DNA of 64,000 bases from Chitinophagaceae bacterium. Lineage in GTDB: Bacteria > Bacteroidota > Bacteroidia > Chitinophagales > Chitinophagaceae. The stretch spans positions 463,190 through 527,189 of the forward strand of contig JADJKL010000002.1 of NCBI GenBank assembly GCA_016706055.1. The letters run 5' to 3'. Shown here piece by piece: positions 54,362-62,970 of this stretch (the first letter of the stretch is position 1; every line of letters starts with the position of its first letter). The notes beneath the pieces were generated by a model. It was not told where the DNA came from, searched no databases, and worked only from the letters and a program-made list of their open reading frames with translations. Made by a program: the position numbers and the translations under genes.

Positions 54362-56287
54362 CTAAAAATTAATCAAGGCTTTAATGCTTCTTTTTAGCTG
54401 GATAAAATTCAGATATTTTAAATTGAAAAATTCGTAGTGCTCAATAAGCAATAATGTAACTGCGGCCTCTTTTAATACAACTGCATTATTAAAACAGGCT
54501 AATGCCTTGTCCTTACTTCCTGCGTTGGCATAAGCCAAACCCATCCAAAACTCAGAAATGTAATCGCCTGACTTACGCAACACATTGTACTGTTCGTCAA
54601 CCTCTTTCAACAAAAATGAGTTATCGCCATCTTTATAAAATCGTAGCAATCCATTGTCCTTTGCTTTTGTTGCCAGTTGAATTGCTTCATCCCTTTTATT
54701 GAGAAACCAATAAAGCCTCGAAAGTTCTGTAAGTCTCTTATTTCTCAAAACAGGATCGAACGTTGCTTTATCAATCAAATGTTTTTGCAACTTGATAGCC
54801 TCTTCATGATTACCTGTATTCATAAATGCCTTCACTCTGCTCTGCATCAGGTATTCCCATTCAGGATTAATTTCTATCCCTTTGCTATAAATACCAGCAG
54901 CTAATTCCTTCTCCCCTTTTCCTTCCAATAAAATTGCCAGCCATAAATATACATTTGATTGGTTAGCATTTAACTGAATTGATTTTCTGTAAGATTTCTC
55001 CGCCTCTTTCCAGTTAAACGTTTGATGATACCAATATCCCATCGCTGCATGAGTTTCGGCTGCCGAAGGCTCAATCGATAAAGCCATATCAATTTGCTTC
55101 TTTGCCAACGGCAACATAATATCCGGATCTTCATAGCCCCTATAGGATGAAAGCAGATAAGTGTTAGCTAGTCCCGAATTGGCCGGAGCAAAGTCTTTAG
55201 CTTTTTTAATCGCCTGCTGAAAAAGTTCCCTTGCAATCAACAAATCAGTTTTATTTCTTTTTTCCACTAAAAATTTCCCCCGCAAATACAAATCGTAAGC
55301 CTGCACATCAACTGATGGAGCATCATCGAGATTTTCGACTTCCTTTTTAGAAAGCTTTTTGTTCAATACCGACGCAATAGAAATAGCAACTTCCCGCTGG
55401 ATAACGAAAATATCTTTAACGGAGCGATCATATGAATCTGCCCATAGATGTTCATCAGTAGCAGCATCGATAAGCTGTGCAGTAATGCGTACCTTATTAC
55501 TGCTGCGCTGCACACTTCCTTCTAATATTACAGCAACACCTAACTCTTTACCTATTTCCTTAATTGATTTCGGATTTTTTTTATACTGCATTACCGATGT
55601 ACGGGAAATTACTTTTAATGCTTTAATCTTTGAAAGCTGTGTAATGATATCATCTGTAAGGCCATCGCTGAAATATTCCTGTTCCATATCGCTGCTCATG
55701 TTTGAAAATGGTAACACAGCAATACTATTCTCTTCTACAATCTTTGAAACAGGCTTAATTATAACCGGAGCAATTACAGGCTGACTATAAGAAGTCAGCA
55801 CTTCAAAAATCCTTACAGGTTCTTTTACATTCTTTAATTTTTCCTGTCTAATAAAAACAGATTCTAGGCCTTTCTTATTAGCAATATTCTGAAACACCAT
55901 TTCAGAAACATATATACCGCCAGATGGAGCCAATGCCTGTATGCGGGAAGCAATATTGACAACATCGCCAAAAACATTTCCATTCTGCAATAAAACATCT
56001 CCCATATGAATGCCAATCCGCACAGGAATCATCGGCGGTTCATTAATATCCATCTGTAAAACTTTGGCAAACTCAGCTGCATCGGTAGAACTTTGAAAAA
56101 GTAATAAAGCACCATCACCATAGTACTGAATTATTTTCCCGTTCAGTTCTTCAGCAATTGTTTCCAGCGAATGACGAAACCTGTTGATTTTTTCAACTGC
56201 GGCTGCTTCATCTTCCTGCATCATAGCTGTATAGCCAACTACATCTGCAAATAAAATAGCAGCCAATTGGTGAGAATGTTCTGGCAT
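54362..56287 (-). CDS. Class III adenylate/guanylate cyclase domain protein with FlgO-like and TPR regions
   Basis: 641 aa, start ATG 56287. Residues ~1-165 are a class III cyclase domain: AAILFADVVGYTAMMQEDEAAAV (metal-binding Asp of the DVVGYT motif), KIIQYYGDGALLLFQS, VRIGIHMGDV and GDVVNIASRIQALAPSGGIYVS. Residues ~195-320 are a FlgO/TolB-like domain (NSIAVLPFSNMSSDMEQEYFSDGLTDDIITQLS, GVAVILEGSVQR, ADSYDRSVKDIF). TPR repeats at ~345-600 follow (AATHAAMGYWYHQTFNWKEAEKSYRKSIQLN). These cyclase-TPR proteins are common in Bacteroidota; whether cAMP is made is untested. No transmembrane segment. Confidence 0.88.
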   Translation of the reverse strand: MPEHSHQLAAILFADVVGYTAMMQEDEAAAVEKINRFRHSLETIAEELNGKIIQYYGDGALLLFQSSTDAAEFAKVLQMDINEPPMIPVRIGIHMGDVLLQNGNVFGDVVNIASRIQALAPSGGIYVSEMVFQNIANKKGLESVFIRQEKLKNVKEPVRIFEVLTSYSQPVIAPVIIKPVSKIVEENSIAVLPFSNMSSDMEQEYFSDGLTDDIITQLSKIKALKVISRTSVMQYKKNPKSIKEIGKELGVAVILEGSVQRSSNKVRITAQLIDAATDEHLWADSYDRSVKDIFVIQREVAISIASVLNKKLSKKEVENLDDAPSVDVQAYDLYLRGKFLVEKRNKTDLLIARELFQQAIKKAKDFAPANSGLANTYLLSSYRGYEDPDIMLPLAKKQIDMALSIEPSAAETHAAMGYWYHQTFNWKEAEKSYRKSIQLNANQSNVYLWLAILLEGKGEKELAAGIYSKGIEINPEWEYLMQSRVKAFMNTGNHEEAIKLQKHLIDKATFDPVLRNKRLTELSRLYWFLNKRDEAIQLATKAKDNGLLRFYKDGDNSFLLKEVDEQYNVLRKSGDYISEFWMGLAYANAGSKDKALACFNNAVVLKEAAVTLLLIEHYEFFNLKYLNFIQLKRSIKALINF

Positions 56288-56296
56288 TGGTTTATT

Positions 56297-56326
56297 CTGG
56301 TTGAAACTGGTTGAAACTGGTTGAAA
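56297..56326. repeat. Three perfect 10-bp tandem repeats upstream of the cyclase gene
   Basis: CTGGTTGAAA occurs three times in direct succession, 10 bp before the start of the minus-strand cyclase gene. One helical turn spacing suggests a protein-binding site on one DNA face; a chance microsatellite is the alternative. Confidence 0.6.
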
Positions 56327-56460
56327 TATTGCCGCAAGTTAACAAAAATAAAATTCCCTCAATCCTAACTTATTGAGCATTGTAGTACTGATTAAAGCCA
56401 ATTAATCTTCATCCTTCTCTTGTTTTTCTTTACTAAATTGCAATGAGATAAAATAATTCT

Positions 56461-57501
56461 ATGCGTATTGAATCTGATATTAAACTGGGCTTTAAAGATG
56501 TAATGCTACGACCAAAGCGGTCCACACTCAGCTCAAGAGCAACAGTATCTGTTGAAAGAAAATTTAAAATGCTACACAGCGGCACATCCTGGCAAGGCAT
56601 TCCTATTATGGCGGCCAATATGGATACAGTTGGTACTTTTGAAATGGCAAACGCATTAGCATTGCAACAATTATTTACAGCCATTCATAAACATTATTCG
56701 CCTGCTGAATGGAAATCATTTATGCAGTCAACAGGAAATAGCATCAAAGAAAATATTGCCATCAGCACAGGTACCAGCACAGCCGATGCAGAAAAGCTCG
56801 ACTTGATTTTAAAAGAAAACACATCGCTTCGTTTTATTTGTATTGATGTGGCCAATGGTTACTCCGAAAAATTTGTTGACTTTGTAAAAGCCACCCGAAG
56901 TAAATATGCCGACAAAGTAATTATTGCGGGCAATGTTGTTACCGGCGAAATGGTGGAAGAATTATTACTGGCAGGTGCAGATATTATTAAAGTTGGCATT
57001 GGTCCTGGTTCAGTTTGTACAACCAGAATAAAAACAGGTGTTGGTTATCCGCAATTGTCCGCCATCATAGAATGTGCAGATGCAGCACATGGCTTGGGTG
57101 GCCAGATTATTTCCGACGGTGGATGTAAAGTGCCGGGAGATGTGGTTAAAGCATTTGGCGGCGGTGCTGATTTTGTAATGCTTGGCGGCATGCTTGCCGG
57201 ACATGAGGAAAGTGGTGGTGAACTAATTGAAAAAGACGGAAAAAAATACAAGCAATTTTATGGCATGAGTTCAGAAACAGCAATGAATAAATATGCTGGC
57301 GGCGTTGCAGATTACCGGGCTTCCGAAGGAAAGACAACTGAGATTCCCTATCGTGGAAATGTAGCTGATACAGTACAGGATATTCTTGGTGGCCTTCGGT
57401 CGGCTTGTACCTATGTAGGTGCAAAATCGCTGAAGGAATTAAGTAAGAGAACAACTTTTATTCGTGTAGCGGAACAACATAATGAATGGTTTGCTGAATA
57501 A
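56461..57501 (+). CDS. guaC: GMP reductase GuaC
   Basis: 346 aa. GuaC reduces GMP to IMP with NADPH. RIESDIKLGFKDVMLRPKRSTLSSR is the characteristic N-terminus, GIPIMAANMDTVGTFEMA the substrate loop, and GIGPGSVCTTRIKTGVGYPQL holds catalytic Cys186, the same number as in E. coli GuaC. ISDGGCKVPGDVVKAFGGGADFVMLGGMLAGHEESGGE and EGKTTEIPYRG complete the barrel. No CBS insert, which rules out IMP dehydrogenase. Single gene; convergent with no neighbour. Confidence 0.96.
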   Translation: MRIESDIKLGFKDVMLRPKRSTLSSRATVSVERKFKMLHSGTSWQGIPIMAANMDTVGTFEMANALALQQLFTAIHKHYSPAEWKSFMQSTGNSIKENIAISTGTSTADAEKLDLILKENTSLRFICIDVANGYSEKFVDFVKATRSKYADKVIIAGNVVTGEMVEELLLAGADIIKVGIGPGSVCTTRIKTGVGYPQLSAIIECADAAHGLGGQIISDGGCKVPGDVVKAFGGGADFVMLGGMLAGHEESGGELIEKDGKKYKQFYGMSSETAMNKYAGGVADYRASEGKTTEIPYRGNVADTVQDILGGLRSACTYVGAKSLKELSKRTTFIRVAEQHNEWFAE

Positions 57502-57510
57502 ACTTATTTG

Positions 57511-57623
57511 TACTCCGAAGCTTTTTAGCTTCCATAGCTTTAGCGAAGGGAGTAGCGAAGGAGTATTAACTCAGCTACATTGCTACTATCATCGTCTGTT
57601 GTGTCACTCACTTGATCGTTCTG
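57511..57623. repeat. Inverted repeat (tactccgaag...gaaggagta) and repeat R4 copy 3
   Basis: tactccgaag (57511-57520) and gcgaaggagta (57555-57565) are imperfect inverted ends around aagctttttagctt. Then R4 copy 3 follows at 57588-57623, catcgtctgttgtgtcactcacttg. Both are intergenic, between guaC and the deaminase gene. Confidence 0.5.
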
Positions 57624-57676
57624 TAATTCTATTCACCAATTTGTAAAAGCAAAATCATTCTTTAAATCTCACTATT

Positions 57677-58174
57677 TTGAAAAAGCGACAAGATTATATT
57701 TCATGGGACGAATACTTTATGGGAGTAGCATTACTATCTGCCAAAAGAAGTAAAGACCCGAGCACACAGGTTGGAGCCTGTATCGTCAACAATAAAAATA
57801 AAATTGTTGGTGCTGGTTATAATGGTTTACCAATCGGCTGTGATGATGATGATTTCCCTTGGGAAAAAGAAGGCGAATTCATGAGTACAAAATATCCTTA
57901 CATCTGTCATGCAGAATTAAATGCGATATTAAATAATATTGGTATGGCATTAGACGGCTGCAAAATTTACACCGCACTATTTCCTTGTAATGAATGTGCA
58001 AAAGCCATTATTCAGTCAGGAATTAAAGAAGTAATTTATTTATCAGATAAATATGAAGGCAACGATGTATTTAAAGTCTCCCGTTTAATGCTGGAAAAAG
58101 CAGGCGTTACATACAGAAAAGTTGAAGCCAAGATTACAAATCTTATTTTATCTTTTAAAGAAGAAGATGTTTAA
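57677..58174 (+). CDS. Deoxycytidylate deaminase family protein
   Basis: 165 aa from TTG 57677 (no ATG near; the next in-frame Met is at residue 15 and would cut the domain). DYISWDEYFMGVALLSAKRSKDPSTQVGACIV is the family start. Zinc site: His78-Ala-Glu80 (ICHAELNAI) and Pro103-Cys104-Asn-Glu-Cys107 (LFPCNECAKAI). dCMP deaminases make dUMP for thymidylate synthesis; ComEB is the alternative name. The extra GCDDDDFPWEKEGEF insert is also typical. Followed 37 bp later by the NamZ-like gene. Confidence 0.92.
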   Translation: MKKRQDYISWDEYFMGVALLSAKRSKDPSTQVGACIVNNKNKIVGAGYNGLPIGCDDDDFPWEKEGEFMSTKYPYICHAELNAILNNIGMALDGCKIYTALFPCNECAKAIIQSGIKEVIYLSDKYEGNDVFKVSRLMLEKAGVTYRKVEAKITNLILSFKEEDV

Positions 58175-58211
58175 ACCTAATCATAACATTTTTATAAACA
58201 ATAAAATTCTC

Positions 58212-59428
58212 ATGAAACTTTCAATCTTTGTATTTGCGGCCTTCTCATTTTGCTTCTGTACTAACCCTCAGAAAGCAATAAAAACACAAACGGAAAGCAC
58301 AAAAAATATAATTACAGGTGCCGAGCAAACTGAAAAGTATCTGCCATACATCAAAGGGAAAAGAGTAGCTATTCTTGCCAATCAAACTTCCATCATTGGA
58401 AAAAGCCATTTGGTAGATAGCTTACAAAAACTTGGAGTAAATATTGTAAAAGTATTTGGACCTGAGCATGGCTTCCGGGGAAATGTAAGTGCAGGCGATC
58501 ATGTTAATAATGAAATAGATGCTACAACTGGCATACCAATCATTTCCTTGTATGGCAAAAAAAATAAACCAAGTAAACAAGACCTTGCCGATGTAGACAT
58601 AATGATTTATGATTTGCAGGATGTTGGTTGTCGATTTTATACAAACATTAATGCGTTATCCCGTTTGATGGAAGCCTGTCAGGAAAATGGGAAAGAATTA
58701 TTGATATTGGATCGTCCTAATCCAAATGCCTATTTGATTGACGGACCTGTACTCGATATGAAATACAGATCTGGAATTGGGATGTTTCCAATTCCTATGT
58801 CGCATGGATTAACGGTAGGCGAATTTGCACAAATGGCAAATGGCGAAGGCTGGCTCACAAATAAAGTAAAGTGCAAGCTCAAAATAATTCCAGTTGCAAA
58901 TTATGACCATGATATGCTTTACACATTACCTGTAAAACCATCGCCAAATTTAAACACCCAGCAATCCATCATGCTCTATCCTTCTGTTTGTATGTTCGAA
59001 GGTATATATCTCAATCATGGCAGAGGCACTTATTTCCCTTTTACTGTTTTCGAAGTCCAGAATTAAAAGGAATATACGAGTTTTCTTACACTCCTACTGG
59101 TATAAAAGGAATGGCGGAAACTCCTTTATTCATGGATCAGGTTTGTTATGGAATTGATCTGCGCAACTACGATGTCAATCTATTGGTACAAAGCAAACAG
59201 ATAAACCTGAAATGGGTAATGGAACTATACAAAGCACATCCGCATAAAGAAAAGTTTTTCGATTCCAAATTGAGTAATCAAATGAATAATGTTGAAATTC
59301 AGACTGGCTCAGGTTTATTCAGGCAACAGATTATTGATGGCAAATCCGAAGAAGAAATAAGGGCAAGTTGGGAACCCGGCCTAAGTGAATACAAAGTGAT
59401 GAGAAAAAAATATTTGATTTATAAATAA
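58212..59428 (+). pseudogene. DUF1343 exo-beta-N-acetylmuramidase (NamZ)-like lipoprotein, frameshifted
   Basis: ATG 58212 gives signal MKLSIFVFAAFSFCFCTN with a lipobox-like FCFC. KRVAILANQTSIIGKSHLVDSL, VKVFGPEHGFRG, SLYGKKNKPSK, DIMIYDLQDVGCRFYTNINALSRLMEAC and ILDRPNPN are NamZ signatures; FEGIYLNHGRGTYFPFTVF (58997 onward) precedes the shift. Then SPELKGIYEFSYTPTGIKGMAETPLF and DQVCYGIDLRNYD follow in the next frame to 59428. A one-base indel in the T4 run 59047-59050 explains it. NamZ cleaves terminal MurNAc from peptidoglycan fragments. Joined ~405 aa, a normal length. Confidence 0.88.
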
Positions 59429-59525
59429 ACTTTTTGATGGATTTAATTTTTTAGCCACAGAGTGGCGAAATACCTGCCTGTCGGCAGACAGGTTGGTAGA
59501 AAAATGATTCAAAAATTTTTAGCCC

Positions 59526-59548
59526 GGGGCGAAATAATATGTCGCCCC
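59526..59548 (-). terminator. Hairpin, probable terminator of the M19 gene
   Basis: GGGGCGA pairs with TCGCCCC, 9-nt loop. Minus-strand continuation is GGGCTAAAAATTTTTG, so the T run is 8 nt from the stem. It is 140 bp beyond the M19 stop. Confidence 0.5.
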
Positions 59549-59689
59549 GATGAGCTAATTAAATCGTAAGAATTAACCATTATATCCAATATTCCGTTCA
59601 CGAGCCTTGTGAAAACATAAAAATTAAATAACTCCGCCAACTGGTTAAAATAAATATGAGAGCGCTGTCTATTTCCAGGCTCATTCGCT

Positions 59690-60856
59690 TTAAATACCCT
59701 TATAAAATTTTTCTCCAAGTATTTTACGAATATCTTTTTTACTATAACCTCTATTCATTAATTCCTTAGTAAAAAGTGGCATATTGGTTACATCATCCAG
59801 TTGTTGCGGAGCAGAATTGATGCCATCAAAATCGCTTCCAATACCAACATGATCTACTCCCAATCATTTTTACGACATAATCTAAATGATCAATAAGCAT
59901 AGAAAGTGGCGGACGCAATGATATTACTTCTTCAGGATATTTTTTGAACAAGTACTCATTTGCAAAATATTGCTCAGGATTTATTTTAAGGAGAGAATCC
60001 AATTCTGCTTTATGTCTCGCATTAAATATATCTGAACGCCTATCGTAGCTGCTATCAATAAATCCAGAATAAAAATTAAGGTGAATAACGCCTCCGTTTT
60101 TACCAATTGCTTTTATCTGTTCGTCTTTCAGGTTTCTTGGTACCGGACACAAAGCATGTACACAACTATGTGAAACCAAAACAGGTTTTGTTGTTGTAGC
60201 CATTACATCAAAAAAAGTTTGTTCACCAACATGACTCAGGTCAACCATCATTCCTAATTCGTTCATCCGTTTTACAACTTGCTTTCCAAAATCGGTAAGG
60301 CCTTTTTGTTTTAGCTTATCAGCATTATTCGTTTCATCCCAGGCAGAGCTTGCCCAATCGGTTGAATTATTCCAAGTAAGTGTCATATACCGAACACCAC
60401 TTTTATAAAAATTATTAAGATTATCAAGGTTATTCTCAATCATATGTCCGCCTTCTACGCCAAACATGGCAGCAAGCTTTCCCTCTTTTACAGCTTTTAA
60501 TAAAGTTGAAGTGTTGCCAACCATCGCTATTTTACCTGGATTACGTTTTGCTACAGCATCTAATGTGTCCATCTGTCTATTAGCCCAAGCATATGGATTT
60601 TGTTTTTGCCCATCGCACCAAACAGAAAACAATTGAACATCTACACCTCCTTTTTTAAACCGGTCAATATCCGAATGTGTTTTTCCGCTAAGATCAGTAT
60701 CAATAGTCAGGTTATCATCTACGGCTTTACTGAGTAAATCGTTATGCGTATCAACTACGATAGATTTGAAGTGGAGTTTATTATGGATTGAGCAGCTAAT
60801 ATAAATGAAGTTAAACTAAATAAAGCTGTAGCAAATATTTTAAGGCAGTTGTTCAT
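59690..60856 (-). pseudogene. Second M19 membrane dipeptidase, two frameshifts
   Basis: ATG 60856 gives signal MNNCLKIFATALFSLTSFI. After a shift near 60785, SIVVDTHNDLLSKAVDDNLTID carries HxD, then RFKKGGVDVQLFSVW, and the main frame (60632-59826) has MFGVEGGHMIEN (Glu ligand), GMMVDLSHVGEQTF and KPVLVSHSCVHALCPVPRN (His ligands). At about 59862 another shift, an extra G in the gene, is followed by GVDHVGIGSDFDGINSAPQQLDD and FTKELMNRGYSKKDIRKILGEKF to the stop at 59690. Joined ~385 aa. It is a distant paralogue of the dipeptidase at 23143. Confidence 0.85.
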
Positions 60857-60928
60857 ATTATTTTTTAGTTAATCTAAAAACAATCTTCGATTGATTGAAG
60901 ATAAATAAACAAGTCTAAACTCAACAAA

Positions 60929-60952
60929 TAAAAAACCGGGAATGAATCCCGG
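60929..60952 (-). terminator. Rho-independent terminator, minus strand
   Basis: CCGGGA (60936-60941) pairs with TCCCGG (60947-60952), 5-nt loop; on the minus strand a run of six T follows. It lies 43 bp beyond the fibre-like gene's stop at 60995. Confidence 0.85.
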
Positions 60953-60994
60953 CATTTATTTTCTTTTCGAATATTTTTAGTAAAAAAATTGGAT

Positions 60995-62970
60995 TTAATT
61001 CCAACTACCAATCTTTTGAACTGTATTTGTTCCAACTGGCGTCAATTTAAAATAAGAATTTACCTGACCCAATGCAGATCCACCAGGATTATTGTTATTG
61101 AATTTTATCTGAGGTGTCAAGGTTCCTCCAGCATCAACTCTTATAATTCCTTTTAATTGTAAAACGGCGGTAGCAGTACTAACTGATGCAGTTGTCACTG
61201 TTGCAGTGGCCACATTTATATAAAAGAAATTAAAGGCGTGGCACGGCAACAGAAGCAACCGATGTTGCAGTGTATGTAATATTCGTTACAGAAGCTCCCC
61301 CACCTAATGCAAATAAGGTAGAAATAGTTTTACCACTACCACCTATTCCTGTTATTATATATTGGGCTTCAAATTCATAAGTGGTAGAAGCTACAATATT
61401 TATTTCATCTTGTGTACTGGTAAAAATTGATTGAGGCGATTGATTATTTGATAAAGCCACAGTAGCACTGTTTATTGTATAGGATACCGCAGGCAATAGA
61501 CCTCTGTTTGTGGCATCTGGTGTAGCATAAAAAACATTTGCATCTTTTTCAATGGCGCCTTTTTCAATGGTGGTTAATACCGTGCATCAGTAAATTTAAG
61601 GTGCATTCACTTGCGACAGCTCCTCCAGCCATAAGTCACAGTTTTAGCCGTCGGATCCGCAGTACCAATTCCTATTTGTCCATTATTTACAATTGTCATT
61701 GTAAAACATCAAGTGGCCAGTTATCTGCAAATGCGCCTCCGCCACTATTTGCTTGCCCTTTATGTACCAAAAGACTGTCCACCAGAATAAGCATTGTAGT
61801 CAATAAATTGAATGGCCGCACCTACGCCATTGTAAAAGCCACCTCTGGCAAAACCAATTTCGGGACCATTTCCTGGTGTAGGATACGCAGCAGTTCCCAA
61901 CAACTGGTATCCACTTGTTCCATCACCATACATATGATAACTTGTCAGGGCTCCATTTGGGATTACAGCAGTATTAATAGCCTGCATTATTCTTCCCATT
62001 GAGTCAATGCGCAGATGCTCTACACCCGAAGTGGAAATTTGCAGTTCACTTTGTCTTTTGGTACCATCACCAGTATATTTACTTCCTATTCTGCTCAACA
62101 TATTAAGAGATCCATTATACTGTCCTACAAATGCTATGGCGCCGTTATTTTGGCCAAACGTTAAATCTCCGGGGCAGCTGCTGTACCTGTTGCGGTTTGT
62201 AAAACAAGTATCAGTTGGATTTGCCGTAAAGGTTTTAAAGCAATTCGTTCATTAAAGCCCGATCCACCGTCGTTCATAACTTCAAGGTGATTCCCCGGTG
62301 CTGCTACACCTACTCCTACATAACCACCATTTGGATTTAATGCAATAGGCCCATTAAAAGAAAGATCAGAAGCTGCAGTAGATTGTATCCAGTTACCATA
62401 AGGTGCTGCCGAATAAGCACCAATATCTAATGCGTTATTTTGTGCTTCAAAACGGGCAATAGCTGTAGTAGCCATACCAGTGGTTGCTCGCACTGCCGCA
62501 CACGCAAAACACTAAACTTTGCAAAAGGGTTTGGAAGACCGATACAACACACCTCTAGGCATTACTCTCATTCTTTCTGTATTTCCAGTTCTGGTAACAA
62601 AGTCTATCGCATCAATTGTTCCAATAAAATTTGTAGCAGCACTTGTACCGCTATTCCCAAGTATATGCCAATCTAAATATGGCGATCCTGTATTTCCTCC
62701 ACACAAACTTCTCCATGCTGTTCCGTTATACTGGCAAACACAACTACTATCTGTATTGTAAATCTGCATCCCTGCAACGGGGCTGGGTATTGCAATCATC
62801 TGTGCGCCTGTTAATCGTGGAAACACAATTCCTTTAGTGGTTGATTCCAACTCCAGCAAGGATGATGCACCAATGGTAGTCGGGTTGTTCCCAATTTTTA
62901 TCTGCGCATTACCAACAACGGCAAAAAGTAAAAGAAATGAAGCAGTGATAAAAAATAAACGGTTTTTCAT
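60995..62970 (-). pseudogene. Fibre-like secreted protein, several frameshifts
   Basis: ATG 62970 gives signal MKNRLFFITASFLLLFAVVG. The head KIGNNPTTIGASSLLELESTTKGIVFPRLTGAQMIAI and VCQYNGTAWRSLCG is the same family as the fibre protein at 33534. Further pieces in different frames are IALNPNGGYVGVGVAAPGNHLEV (62.3 kb), SKYTGDGTKRQSELQISTSGVEHLRIDSMG (62.0 kb), ISTLFALGGGASVTNITYTATS (61.3 kb) and VNSYFKLTPVGTNTVQKIGSWN at the end, so at least four indels interrupt ~650 aa. The VGVG/NHLEV units are tail-fibre-like repeats. It is a likely surface protein. It overlaps the stop of the gene before it. Confidence 0.72.

Noticed and set aside
59478..59500. acctgcctgtcggcagacaggt palindrome as a terminator or operator
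   Set aside because: It is a dyad, and a similar one lies within R3 copy B (11020-11033). There is no T run and no suitable gene, so no function is claimed.
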